DNA of 64,000 nucleotides from Podospora bellae-mahoneyi. Its lineage: Eukaryota > Ascomycota > Sordariomycetes > Sordariales > Podosporaceae. Within the stretch, counting starts at the first letter, position 1. Every line of letters begins with the position of its first letter. This document shows, piece by piece, positions 22,156-33,880 of this stretch. The position numbers and the translations under genes are program-made. The DNA is taken from contig NC_085885.1 of NCBI RefSeq assembly GCF_035222275.1, forward strand, positions 3,844,001 to 3,908,000, in the 5' to 3' direction. The notes below the pieces were generated by a model. The model saw only the letters and a list, made by a program, of their open reading frames with translations. It was not told the DNA's origin and did no database searches.

Positions 22156-25100
22156 ACTCGACGACATTATCATCAGGACTGGAACGAAACGGCGATCGAT
22201 TCCGGCATGACTTTGAAGGGATGGGAAACACCATGGCGATGGGCGCTTGACCCGTTTGGCTATGTCCATGGTTTTCTGGCTAAGTGCTAGGGTATATTTG
22301 GCACAATGGACACAAGAATCGCGGGGGGCTAGTAACACCGCGGCCACAAGGCTGGGGTATATGGACATGGCAGCGGACATGGATTGGATGAAGAGAGGCG
22401 CCGATGATATCTCACAGCAGCTGTAGTCGGAGCAAGAAGCCTACTTTGGGGAAAAAGATGCTGTGACGGGGCCCTGCTGTGTCACCCGACAAGTCTCAGT
22501 TCCCCAGCCGGCATTCGCACTCTCCGTGTTTCAAAGCCGCCATTTCAAGCCGCGATCACGCATTTGCCACGTTACACCTACACCGAATATCAAGCAAGAG
22601 AGTGGCATAGACAGCGCCTAAGAGGTAGACGCTTTTGTACTTACTTTTTATACCGTCACGAATTGGACGTCGGTCCGAAAGAGTTCTCCAGGCAGTTTTG
22701 CCGGGGTTGTCTTGTGAGACACGCGCCGACGTTCTGGAAGGGCCATGGATATGGAAAAGGCGGCCGGGCAGTATGACCGACTCGCTGACTTGGCCAGCGT
22801 GGGGAAGGTCGTGATATCGAAAGCCGGTTGGTTACAATATCGACGTCGGTTGGCACCCTGGGCCGCAGACCGGCAACCCTTCCGGGCCCGGCCATGCAAA
22901 CTCCATCTGATGTTCAGCCAGGGCACCAAAAACTTCAGCAGGGAGGAGCTGGACGCGGTGTTGGGACCCTCCTGGACTCGTTTGTGCTTGCTGTGCGATT
23001 ATGCCAATTGCAGCAAGCGGATGGCGGTGTAGGTCGAGACTTGCCATGCGGGTCACTAGTAATTAATCAATGGAAAGAATTGCCTGATCATGACTATCTA
23101 GGATTTGATGCTACACTTTGTGCCTGTTGAAAAGCCGGAATCTCCCAGGATTTGCTGATAAATGACCGCCGTTACGACATGACCTTGTATATGAAGAGCA
23201 AGGCCCACTCGATCAAATCGGCGCTAACGCAGGAACCGCGAAACGACTCCATTCCAGGGAAGTTCGTGACGTCGATTGATTCGCAACTTCGAGGTAAAGG
23301 TCCACGTGGATGGTGGACACAGATAATGGTGAGAAAACCGCTCGACGCCGTGCTGTTGTAACGCACATAGTGCCCCCTCTCCGTCGGAGACATTCGTTTT
23401 CACCAGAGCCAACCGCTTCGCCACTTCTCGAAGGTTGTCAACCGTCAACAGTGTCACAACACCACCCGACCTGGTGGACTATGGGCGCAGTTATCAGTCA
23501 ACCACGAAGGTTTGCCTCTGCATTCTTGAAACCGCCATGTCTGTTTCCCCCTCTGCGTGTCTTGCTAATGGTCTGTCTGAAAAGCCGCTCGTCACCGTCG
23601 TGGTGCTCAGGCCGTGCGTTGGTCAGCCAAGAACAAGGGGTTCAGTCAGGGGGGCCGCGCGACACAGCCTGATTTAGAAAGCGACCACCACCAGCCTATC
23701 AGCTCGCGTCACCCTTCCCATTGTTCTGCAACTACACCTCCCCCATCGGCTCCTTGAGGTGGTCAGAGCGTCTCCTTGAAGATCGATACGGCGTAATGAA
23801 TTGAATTGTTTTCTAGCGTGCCGGGTCGTGTCCATTGTCTAGTCTTCGACGGGGACGTTGAGGCTAAAATAATTCCAGAAGACGTTTGTTTCCAGCTTTG
23901 ATGAATCTGAATCAGCGACCACCCGAAGAGGGCATTCGCCCACGATGCAGCTGGTCAATAGGGCGCCGCATTATGGCATCCATAGCTCGGGGCAGAGGTC
24001 CATCCCGCTGGCCTTTAGCCTTGCGCGGTCGACTGTCAGCGCGGTGAGTTGGGCTGTTGAGGGTCGGGAATTGAGCTGTCGACCGTTCAAGTTCAGCTGT
24101 TAGACTGCCTTTCAGTCTGTAGGTCGACAGCCCTGAGAGAACAGTTCCCCGCAGATGTCGCCAGTGATCACCAAAGGACTGGAAAGGATGGAAGGCCACA
24201 AGGCCTGGATAAAATGCTTGGCTCGGCAGGGCACAGCATGGACCACCCCATTTCCGCTGCATCCAGGGCCCATCCCGACCAAGCCGGCCAATCCCCGTCA
24301 GGCCTGCACCACACTGCATCCACATCCACTCGCTGGGCTCAGCCAGTGAGAGCAGGCCTCCGAAAAGGGCAGTCTGCAGTGCCCCTTCCCGCCATTGCCC
24401 TCCAACGCAACCATCATTTACCTACCGTACCCTTCCCCCTCGTCCCTCTTTTTTCCCGCCCCCTTCTCACCATTTTGACCGACCCCTTCGCTTCTTCACC
24501 ACCACCCGACGGCCGACCATCGTCACCACCTCACCCTCTGCCCGACCGACTTCCCTCAACAGTCCCTTACGACACACGATCGGAGCACGCCGGCCGGAAC
24601 TGCGATTGCGACACGACAGGCTACCTACCTGAAGATAGGACAGGACAGGACCAGCTGGACTTAAAGGGGAAAAAAGCGGAGGATTCTGAGACACCGAAGG
24701 GTTTTTTCGTTGTTGTTTATTATTCTTTTTTCTTCTCGGCTCTCGACATTCTGTCATGACAATTGGCGGTCCTGCAATTGCGACCACTATTACCTACCTA
24801 CTAAGGTGCTACGACCCGACCTCCACTATTCCCGGTCCCCGAGCTTTGCTTTAAGTTTCAGCGCGCCGAGACGACGGGCCCCCCAAGCTCGATAGCTACA
24901 TTACCTGCTACCACCTGAGGAACTAGACGCTTGCATTTACCGAAGCCAAAGGTTTCCCTTGCAGCAATCCCCCTCCCCCGAACTCCCCGACGCCGGGGCT
25001 CCCCTTTCTCACGCGACGACGCTTGCGACCTGCGGCTTGTGAATTCCATTCCAACCTAGGCACTGCCCTATCAGGACAGCTGTCTCATGCCCCATCGCGA

Positions 25101-25235
25101 GTCTTGCGTCAATTGAATCGCCACCGAAGCGCGGTTCGCCCTCCTATCACCCTCGACGTCTTTTAATCGCCAGCCCAAGGCCCGCTCGTCCTTATGCCCA
25201 ACTACGGCTCACTACACTCGCCATCGCTCAGGAAA
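22156..25235. other. 3-kb gene-poor interval upstream of SHO1
   Basis: No supported gene. The distal part (about 24.4-25.2 kb) is rich in C/T tracts and short AC repeats and probably contains the promoter and a long 5' leader of SHO1. The proximal part has only short frames without family resemblance. Confidence 0.45.
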
Positions 25236-26204
25236 ATGGAACAGTCCAGAATTCAGTACGGGCGGAAGCGCCTAAGCCTTGGGAATATCATCGGTGACCC
25301 ATTTGCCTTGGCCACCATCTCCATTGCTTTTGTAGGTACCTGACGCGCTTCCAAGAAACATATCAATTGCTGACTGTGTTCGACATAGCTTGCCTGGATC
25401 ATTTCCTTCTTCGGTTCCTTGTTTGCCCACATCAATCAGCCACCAAATATCCCCGGAGTCAACAACTCCTTTCCCCTGTATACGTGGTGGGCTGTTGTGT
25501 TCTACTTCTTCCTCGTCGTCGGCGTTTTCATCGTTGTCGCTTCGGACAGCGTTCAGACCTACCATGTCGCCATTGTCGGATACCTCGGTTGCGGGCTTGT
25601 GCTGTCCACATCAGCAGTCCATGGTTTGATCTACTCCAACATTGGCTCTCGTGAGGCGGCTGCCGCCGGCATGATCCTGCTGGCCATGGTCACCATTGTC
25701 TGGATCTTCTACTTTGGTTCGGCCCCGTCGGCAGTGCCACGCGCTTACATTGACTCCTTTGCGCTCGCCAAGGAGTCATCTACCAACCGACAGACGATGA
25801 ACACCGGTTACGGCATTGGCCGCCCCGAGACATCAACCTCGGTCCAGCCCCCACAGATGTATACAGCTCAGCTTAACGGTCTCGAGAACCCATCGCCTGT
25901 AGGAGGCATGCAGTCGTCTGGCATGCGCAACTCTGCTGTCCCCCCGCCTTTCCAGTCAACACTTGGTCAAAAGTCCAACGGCTTGCCAGGAAGCTCCGAT
26001 GGGGACATTGCTCCTCCCACCGAATACCCATACCGCGCCAAGGCCATCTACAGCTACGAGGCCAATCCCGAGGACGCCAATGAGATTTCATTCCAGAAGC
26101 ACGAAATTCTCGAAGTCAGCGATGTCAGCGGCAGGTGGTGGCAAGCGAGGAAAGAGAATGGCGACACGGGTATTGCGCCAAGTAACTACCTCATTCTGTT
26201 ATAG
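25236..26204 (+). CDS. sho1: SHO1 high-osmolarity sensor (4 TM + SH3), 303 aa
   Basis: Plasma-membrane scaffold/osmosensor feeding the HOG and invasive-growth MAP kinase pathways through Ste11 and Pbs2. Exons 25236-25331 and 25389-26204 (57-nt intron). Four membrane helices lie in residues 25-140 ([74 protein letters not shown]). A cytoplasmic linker rich in Gln/Ser/Pro follows, then a C-terminal SH3 domain ([21 protein letters not shown] ... [21 protein letters not shown]) with ALYDY-, WW- and SNY-type ligand-binding positions intact. An in-frame ATG at 25194 could add 14 residues; the internal start matches the compact N-terminus of relatives. Confidence 0.96.
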
Positions 26205-28046
26205 ACGACTGTCGATGGAATGAGAGGCCCAGGAGAGCTTGCAATTCATCACAGCACACTACACTACAGCACACAACCCAGCACAGCATGATTGGGAAAA
26301 CAGTCGGCAATTACCGTGGGCGCGCGCACGTACAACATTGTGGATGATTATTTTTTCTGTTTTTTTTTTTTTTTTTTTTTTTTTTTTGACTTGGTCGTCG
26401 GCAAATGACACGACACACTGGCCTTTTTATATACCCAGCAAGAGTTTCGGTGCGGGCGGCGGCGGTGGTTCGACGGTGGTCCGGAGTTTGGCGCAGAAAG
26501 GGTGACGCTCGACTGGGAACCGGACAACAAAACCAATGATTCTCTGGGACGGACAGTTGAAACGGGCGGTCAAAATGGGCGCGCCCGCTGATGCTCGAAG
26601 ATGCTGAGCTCATGGATAGATCACTCTGGCTGCCAGATTGGAGACAGAAAGCATGTCCTTTGACTACGGATGATGCATTGTCTCTTGGTGTTGATATTCA
26701 GCGCCTTGGATCTGTTTGGATTAGGGGAAAATCAAGGCGGGCGGAGCAAAGAGGATAGAGGGAGAAAAGAGACAGCATAGGAAGGGGCTCTTTGCGTGGG
26801 GAAACACTTTGTCTCCCTCTCTCTTGGACCGGGTTCTGCGTGCCTGACTGCGTGTGTGTGTCTGTGTGCCAAGTGTGGGATTAGGCATTGCCAGCTCTCT
26901 TGTCTTTTTTTTTCTAATGATATTTCTGGGCTGGGCGGGACTTGGTATTTGTTCTTGTTAGAACACTTGGTTTTCTTTTTTTTTTCTTTTTCTTTTCTTC
27001 GTACCAAAACAGTACCCCCTTGGACGCTAAGCTTTATCTACCACTCTTGAGTCGGACAACCGAACGGCAAAACAAAAGGATGAAGCCTTTTTTAACACCA
27101 CCTCACTTGCTTCAAAAGCTGGGAGTCTGTCGCTTTTTGTCCTTAATGATGTGGTTGGGTTTTGTGTTTCTCGGATAATTCTATGTCGCGATGCTTGACT
27201 GGTTTCGTTCTGTTTCTGTTTCGACGAGTATTCCATGTACGATATTTTGGCTTGGGTTTGACTGGGTATCTTGGGACATTTGGAACGCCGGGTAGTTCAG
27301 AGCTTGGTTGTTCCGGAATGGGACGAGGAAGAGCTGGCAAAACGGAACAGGGGTGGAAGATAGGTGGTTAGAAGTCCAGAAGTATATAGGCACGTTTCAA
27401 AACATGTCTGCTTGAGCTTGTTTAAGTGATTCTCGACACCAACTGCTCCGCTGTTGAGCATCATCTTCTTACTAATCTAAACCGCAACTGAAGACGGAGC
27501 TTCATCATCTCCCTTGGCAATTGATCCACCATCCATGGACTTACAGCCTCTCTAGCTCTGCTTAATAATGCCATGCTTCTCTTGTCCCTGGCCAGACATC
27601 GTCCCCCTCGTTCAATATTTGCCGATAATATTGACTGCTCAGCCAAACCAGTCACGGCAGCTAGCCGCCTGGTGTTCCCGCACCGAACTTAAGTCCAGAG
27701 AGTTGACTCGTGTACGAGCCCCTCCGTATGAAAACCTCCGAGGCACCACGTTTGTGGCTACCATTGTTCGAGGCGTCTTTCCTACCCGCGCTCCATTATG
27801 CTGCTGGTGACCAGGCTCTGAAATATCCTTACAACAGTACCCCAAGTCGATGGCGTGTCCAGAAAGACCGCGAACTGGCATAGCTCTGGATCTCGCTGGC
27901 CAACTCGGTAGCAGCATAGTCGACATACTTATGGAAGCCTGTCAAATGCTCTCTCTGTCTCTCAAGACAGAAGATTCGAGAGTCGGGTCCCGTTGGGCAG
28001 TCCTTTGCTGCCTTTATTCCTCCCAATCATCAAAAAAAGATGACAA
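26205..28046. other. Interval between SHO1 and SPC19 with a 28-T run
   Basis: Likely holds the SHO1 3' UTR; an uninterrupted run of 28 T occupies 26360-26387. Pyrimidine-rich tracts continue near 26.9-27.0 kb. No gene recognised. Confidence 0.5.
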
Positions 28047-28613
28047 TCAATGTCTCTCAAGCCTCTTCCTCAGCTCCCTCTCCTTCTGCTGCACCTCCAT
28101 TTCCAACCTCTCCACGCTGTACTTGAGCGCTTCCTTCCTCTGCGCCACCACCTTGGCCCTCAGCGCCGCTGACCCATCCAACCTGCCCGATCGTGCTGCC
28201 TTCAGCTTCTTCTCCCGCTCTCTCTCCTGCTGACGCCTCTGTCTTTCCTGCTGGGCGGAGCTGGCACCCTCGGAAGTGTAGTGCGACAGCCTCCCGGCGT
28301 TTAGCTCGGCTCTGGCTTTGAGCGTTTCTATTCTTCTTGCTTGGCGGTCAATGTTCTTTTCGGCGCGGTCGAGAAGCAGCGAGATGAAGGGCCCGATCTC
28401 ATCGCGGAGAGAGACTTCCGCGGCGGCCAGGGTGGGCTGGGGGATGAGCTCGTAGTGGCGGACGGTCTTGAGGAGGGATGTTAGGCGGGGAAAGTCGGAG
28501 ATGCCAGCGTCGAGGGTGGAAACGGAGGATTGAAGGTAGGAGAGTGAGGTTCGGAGTGAGGTAACGCACGAAGCGTAGGAGTGCTGTCGTTGCTGGTAGG
28601 ATTGGTAGGCCAT
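28047..28613 (-). CDS. spc19: DASH/Dam1 complex subunit SPC19, 188 aa
   Basis: Subunit of the DASH (Dam1) ring that couples kinetochores to spindle microtubules. It has a single exon. The N-terminal half carries the family pattern SSVSTLDAGISDFPRLTSLLKTVRHYELIPQPTLAAAE, then DEIGPFISLLLDRAE. The C-terminal half is a strongly charged coiled coil (about residues 90-188, many Gln/Arg/Glu/Lys), as in filamentous-fungal homologues, which are longer than the yeast protein. The gene is divergent from the CaaX gene at 28982, with about 370 bp between starts. Confidence 0.93.
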   Translation of the reverse strand: MAYQSYQQRQHSYASCVTSLRTSLSYLQSSVSTLDAGISDFPRLTSLLKTVRHYELIPQPTLAAAEVSLRDEIGPFISLLLDRAEKNIDRQARRIETLKARAELNAGRLSHYTSEGASSAQQERQRRQQEREREKKLKAARSGRLDGSAALRAKVVAQRKEALKYSVERLEMEVQQKERELRKRLERH

Positions 28614-28981
28614 TTTTTGTTTTGTTTACTTGGCGATGGTGTTGGGGAGAGTTGGGTGTTGTTAAGCAAAGCGTGGTGGGGGGAGCCTTCTTGGCCATGC
28701 ACAGACCACCACACGCTTGGCTGGTAGCTTTCCTCCAAGTCCACACCTTGAACCGTTCCAGCTGTTTCAACCGTGACAATGGCGCCTTTGTCAGTCGAGT
28801 CTACTGCCGTTCACAGCTCAGATGACAGCGCCACAGACAAGCCAGAGGAAGAATGGTTCAGGTAGCCAGCATGATAAATTCTCTGCATGAGCAACGTCCG
28901 TTTGGTGGTTGCTGTTCTCTCCCATCATCACCACCACCCTAGCAGTCCTCTGCTTTGATCAGCACAACACCACTTTCCAAG

Positions 28982-29519
28982 ATGGCACACAAAGTCCCGT
29001 CACCAGAGAGAGCCGCGAAGCAGGCGATGAACAATAAGAAAGCCGTTGTAGAAATAGTCACTGAGATGGGCCGCCGCAAGTGAGCATCTCAAAAGACGCC
29101 AGAAACCGTGGAGAAGGCAGAGGAAGCGAAAAAGGCCAACGCTGCCGTTGTCGCAAAGACAACCCAAAGAATTGCTTCCAACACTGGATGTCGTTTCCTC
29201 TCTTCACTTCTACCCTTCGGATTTCCCAAAGACTTCCAAGTCGGAGCAAGCCAAGGACAAGGTAGACGCACCAGCCCCGTCGCAATCCTCACGACGGTCG
29301 AAGCTCGAGAGCGAAAAGTTAGCGTTGGCTCAGAAGCTATCCAAAGGGGAGATCACGCCGGCGGAATACGAGAGAGCGATGTGTCTGCTCTGGGACCGGC
29401 CCAAGCTGTTTGCGGACAGGGAATGGGCCATCATCGGTTCCGATGGGCCATCTGACGAGAACGAGAACACCGCCGACGACAGCAACCAGCAGAACGGCGG
29501 GCGCTGCGTGTTGATGTGA
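28982..29519 (+). CDS. Small hydrophilic protein ending in CaaX box (CVLM); 5' intron uncertain
   Basis: Starts MAHKVPSPERAAKQAM and meets a strong donor (gtgagc) at 29080. The downstream frame is open to 29519. Two acceptors fit the phase: 29122 (43-nt intron, 164 aa) or 29158 (79-nt intron, 152 aa). The C-terminal part, SKLESEKLALAQKLSKGEITPAEYERA, is predicted helical. It is followed by WDRPKLFADREWAIIG and an acidic, Asn/Asp-rich tail ending GGRCVLM. CVLM is a farnesylation-type CaaX box, so a lipid-anchored cytosolic protein is predicted; there is no signal peptide or membrane helix. No family recognised. It shares a divergent promoter with SPC19. Confidence 0.6.
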
Positions 29520-31105
29520 TGGTCCCGTCTTCACATGGTTCAATTCTCGGACGTTTTTCATGGGTCCGGGGAGCTGAGCTTGAACTGGAGAAGACGAACG
29601 AGTCGGCAACCGGCAACAGCGGGTGGGGGGGAAGCTCGGACTTGGATAGCGCTTCTCTATCTACACACTAGCTCTCGCTACCCCAGACTTGGCACAAACT
29701 TGCGAATGGAGTCAAGCATCCCCAGCGACCCAATGCGCTGGGAGGAAGTGCGCTAGCAGGGACTGGCCTCAACCCCGCAGCGTTTGTCAGTTGTTGTTCA
29801 GGCCCAGACAGGCATCGAGGACGAACGAGGTGGATTTTTTATCAATCAGCTGGGAAGAGGCGAGAACGGCATTTGATTTTGGCAAGGTGGGAGGGACAGC
29901 TTGGACGGCTTGGACTGCTTGGGATTGTCGGAAATCCTCGGTATCATGCCACAGGTTTCTCGACATGTCAGTTCAGAGTTTTTGTCTTTTCTCATCCGGA
30001 GTAATTCGTCTAAATCAAATAGATGCCTTATCGCTTCAACAAGATGGCTTGGAAAAGTGTAGGTACATCTGATGTGTGAATTCGGAGAAGATTACCCACT
30101 CTGCTTTCCTTGGTTGAGCCTAGACTCTTATCTCATGCAGCAGTCCAGTCAACTACTAACACTGGAAGACGTGCCTTCTTGGGGTAGAATATTGCTTTTT
30201 TCTTTGGTTGTCTTTTCCACGACATGCCCAACTGAACACCTGACTTGGCTGTTGTGTGCTCTCTGGTGCCGAGATATTCAACAGATGAAACCAATCTTTG
30301 ATTATCTACGGGAGGTACCCTCTCAGATCTTCTGTCCAAGTATATTTCTGGCCCCGCATTCTCATCACGTCTAGCCTCCAATACCAATGTGGGTGAACAG
30401 GCTGAAATGGGGTTCCAAAATCCCGACCACCAATGAAGGTTGACGTCGAAATAATAATACCCCAAGCACATGGCTTAATGACAGGGGTCTAAATGGATTG
30501 GACTTCTTTTGCATACCGCCCCTCACGTCTTCTCCGCATTCGTTTGACTTACAAACTGACAGACGACTCCTCTTCCCCAGATTCTGCTGTCCAGCATCCA
30601 AGCTGGGTACGAGGGCAAGGGTCATGGTTACAATTTAGTCCAGCCAAGTTGGCTCCGGTCCATTGGCCGCTCGTCTTGTGACCCCGACCGCTCTGCCATA
30701 ACTGCAGTGGTTGGGGTCGGCACTTGGGATTCTGATGTTCACGGTAGGGGTATCAACGCCCATCCAGGGTTGCAGACAGAAATATATTAAATGGGACTCT
30801 TACCTTCCGAACCTCCCACCCATCCCGCCAACAACTCTGCCATCATCTGCATCCTTAGCTCTGTTCTTTTTACTTGCTGGCTGCAGTGAGGCAAAGACAG
30901 GGGTATCTGTAGAGATACACGGGGTCTTTCTTGGTTCAATCTCTTGTCTCTGCAAACGTGGCATAGATCAGCCTCTTTCCTTTTAGCCATTGCTACCGAC
31001 TCTTTTATCTGAACGCCTCTCTCCGTCCTCTACTCCTTCAAGTCTTACTTGACACCTTCTCGACATCTTCCTTTCTAACCTCGGTCCGGTCACGACAACA
31101 ACAAG
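29520..31105. other. Upstream region of the sugar transporter
   Basis: 1.6 kb without recognised gene. The last 300 bp is T/C-rich leader-like sequence leading to the transporter ATG. Confidence 0.5.
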
Positions 31106-32849
31106 ATGCCGTCTCCAGGAGAAGAAACGTGGAAGGATCACTGGAAGTGCTTCGTGGCATGTGGTATCATTGTACTCTCGCCATTCCAGTATGGCGTGGA
31201 TTTTGGTCTCATCGGTGGTCTGCAGGCCATGGTTGGCTTCCTCAAGGTTTGTTTACTCACCATTCAGCTCATCACCCCCCTTGTGAGACAACTCTGACAA
31301 GAGTGGCACCAGATCTACGGTCATCCAGCCCCCGACACCGCCATCGGATGGAACCTCGATACGACAAGACAGCAATTGATCTCGAGTCTCATGACCCTTG
31401 GCGCCTTCATCTCGTCCGGAACGGCAGGCATCGTGGCCACATACGTGAGCAGAAGGCAGTGTCTCTGGGCTGCTTGCGCTCTGTGCTGCGTCAGCAACGT
31501 GATCATGATGGCTACTGAGGACATTGGCGCGCTCTATGCTGGCCGCTTCCTCATTGGGTTGGCCAATGGATATTTCATGACCTTTAGCCAGCTGTATATC
31601 CAGGAATCGAGTCCTGCCAGATACAGGGGTTGGTTTTTGACCGCCTTCCAGTTCTTCACTTCCTTTGTGAGCACCGTTGTTTCTTCTTCACACATCGCTA
31701 TTGAAATAAAGGCTGACAGAAAGCTGAACAGGGTACTCTGATCGGCACCATCATCGACTGGGCCACCGCTAAGCGCCCCGACAAGTCCGCCTACTTGATT
31801 CCCCTCGGCATGATCTACATCATCCCTGTCATCATGACCGTCGCCCTCTTCTTCATTCCCGAGTCCCCCCGCTGGCTCATCCTCCAAGGCGACTACGAGA
31901 AGGGTGTCAAGGCTCTCCGGTGGTTGCGTCCCGTTGGCGCCGATGTCGATGCCGAGGGTGCCGAAATCAAAGCCGCCATCGACAGGGAGAAGGAGCTCAG
32001 CAGCAGCATCAGCGTCATGGACATGTTCAAGAACCCCATCGACAGAAGACGCACCGGTCTCGCCGTTGGTGCTGTCCTCTTGCAAGCCGCCTCCGGTTCC
32101 ATGTTCGTCATCGCCTACAAGGCCTACTTCCTCGCCATGTCCAAGGTCTCGGACCCGTTCGCTATGAGCAACGTCCTCTCCGCCATGGGGATCCTCGCCA
32201 TCTTCTTCAACAGCTTGATCGTCGTCCGCTGGGGCAGACGCCGCGTCGTCCTCACCACCGGTCTGGCCATCTGCGGTATCCTCCAGCTGATCATCGCTGT
32301 TGTCTACCATATCCTGGGCGCAACCAATACCACCGGAATTGTCCTGGTAGCCCTGACCTGCGTCTACATGATGACCTACAACGGCATGATCTCCACCTAC
32401 GCCTGGCTCGCAGGCGGAGAGATCCCCTCTCAGCGTCTCAGAAGCTACACTTTCGGTCTCGCCGCCGCCGTTGGTTTCTTCGGCGCCTGGCTCACAACTT
32501 TTACAGCGCCATATTTCATCAATCCTGCCTCTCTCGCGTGGGGTCCCAAGTATGGCTTCATCTGGTTCCCCAGCTGTATCATCGGTGTGCTCTGGGTTCT
32601 GTTCTTCTTGCCCGAGACCAAGGGCCGCACCCTCGAGGAGATTGACGAGATGTTTGAGGCCAAGCTGCCTGCGCGCAAGTTCAGACACCACATCTGTGTT
32701 GGCCATGTGAATACTGCCGAGAAAATTGATGATCGCGCTTCGGAAAAGGTGAGCCCCCCAACCCCTGAGCTTTGGATTAGGGTTAGGGTTATGATACTAA
32801 CTTTTTGCAGACACCCACCGAGGTTCAACATGCCGAAGTGAAGGCTTAA
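31106..32849 (+). CDS. MFS sugar transporter (MAL/HXT-like), 516 aa
   Basis: Plasma-membrane sugar:H+ symporter of the sugar porter family. Exons 31106-31246, 31313-31666, 31732-32748 and 32811-32849; all phases fit. Family signatures are present: GRFLIGLANGYF after TM4, PARYRGW, PESPRWLILQGD after TM6, RRVVLTTG in the TM8-9 loop, and PETKGRTLEEIDEMF after TM12, with a long central loop after PESPRW. WNLDTTRQQLISSLMTLGAF and WLAGGEIPSQRLRSYT resemble the maltose/alpha-glucoside and general hexose branches; the substrate cannot be fixed. Intron 3 (32749-32810) contains two TTAGGG units. The last exon codes only 12 residues. Confidence 0.93.
32777..32790 (+). repeat. Interstitial telomere-type repeat inside intron
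   Basis: TTAGGGTTAGGGTT, two full units of the fungal telomere repeat plus two bases, inside intron 3 of the sugar transporter between donor and branch site (tactaac). Confidence 0.9.
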
Positions 32850-33217
32850 ATCGTTTCCTTGTTTTGCCGTCTATAGAATTGAGGATCAATTGTCTTAGAT
32901 ACAGACAAGGCTTTTGGGAGGGTTGAATGCGATGAGTAATGCGGAGGAGAGTTGTGCCTAGATAAACATAGAGATGCAACTGGAAGCCAAATCTCTATCA
33001 CATATTTTCATCTGCCGCGGCTTCTGCATTGGTATTGGTTCCATAAGGGGGCATTTTGCATGACAGATACTGGGCCAGCTTTATGACAGAGGATCGGACC
33101 AACGCAATATCAAATGCAACATTCTGTCCATGCTTATTGTCTGTGTTGAATCTTCACAGATCAGTATCACCTAGGTGTATGATATCATAGCCCATACCCC
33201 CAAATGCAAATCAATAG
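32850..33217. other. 3' flank of sugar transporter
   Basis: 3' UTR and AT-rich transition into the minisatellite. No gene seen. Confidence 0.5.
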
Positions 33218-33450
33218 GCCTTTAAAGACATTTCAAAGGCCTAGTAACTATCTTTAAAGGCCTATTTAATATGTTAAAAGGCTTATTAATGATGTTTAAA
33301 CGCCTATGAACTATAAACACTTATACCTATCTTTAAACGCCTATTAGATATATTTAAAGGCATATTAATTTTGTTTAAAGGCAAGTGAAGTAGCTTTGAA
33401 GGTATATGAACTATCTTTAAAGGCCTATTAACTATGTTGAAAGGGCTTAC
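33218..33450. repeat. AT-rich 21-bp minisatellite, about 10-11 degenerate copies
   Basis: The unit is about CTATCTTTAAAGGCCTATTAA, repeated with substitutions but nearly constant spacing. The core TTTAAAGGCC varies to TTTAAACGCC and TTCAAAGGCC. A strongly AT-rich block in otherwise balanced DNA. No coding potential. Confidence 0.85.
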
Positions 33451-33796
33451 ACCTTTTCAATCGAATTTTTGTAATTGAAGCCCTCACGGAAAGCCTGGCA
33501 GTTGAAGTTCTTGCAGAAGTCTGGCAGTTGAAGGTCTGGCAGTTGAAGCCTTGGATAAGGTGGTGTGAGGTTCAAGGCTTGCATCGGCGCGTGGCCATCG
33601 GGCATCAACACCACAGCACTATTAACCAAAACACTTTCACAAATATATACTGTAATTTGTAAGACAAAAAAATGCATTGCAATGTTGGTGATAATAGAAA
33701 TAAGTGGATGTAATGGAAAATAGTTGGTGAGAATATTATAATATGGGAGTAATCCCCCCCTAGAAAAAGGATAATGCGCCCTTAAAATTCCTTATG
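33451..33796. other. About 345-bp segment interrupting the minisatellite
   Basis: Not part of the 21-bp array. Holds three copies of CTGGCAGTTGAAG at 33495-33548 and AT-rich sequence. No terminal inverted repeats or target-site duplication could be recognised, so an inserted element is only one possibility. Confidence 0.5.
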
Positions 33797-33880
33797 TATT
33801 ATATTTAAAGGCCTATTAGCTATGTTCAAAGGCCCATGCACTATCTTTAAACGCCTACTGACTGTCTTTAATAAACACTA
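33797..33880. repeat. Second block of the same 21-bp minisatellite, about 4 copies
   Basis: Units TATATTTAAAGGCCTATTAG, CTATGTTCAAAGGCCCATGCA and CTATCTTTAAACGCCTACTGA are the same family and phase as the block at 33218-33450. Confidence 0.8.

Noticed and set aside
31534-32706. 390-codon frame antisense to the sugar transporter
   Set aside because: Shadow frame; Asp/Glu/Gly-rich composition is the complement of membrane-protein codons.
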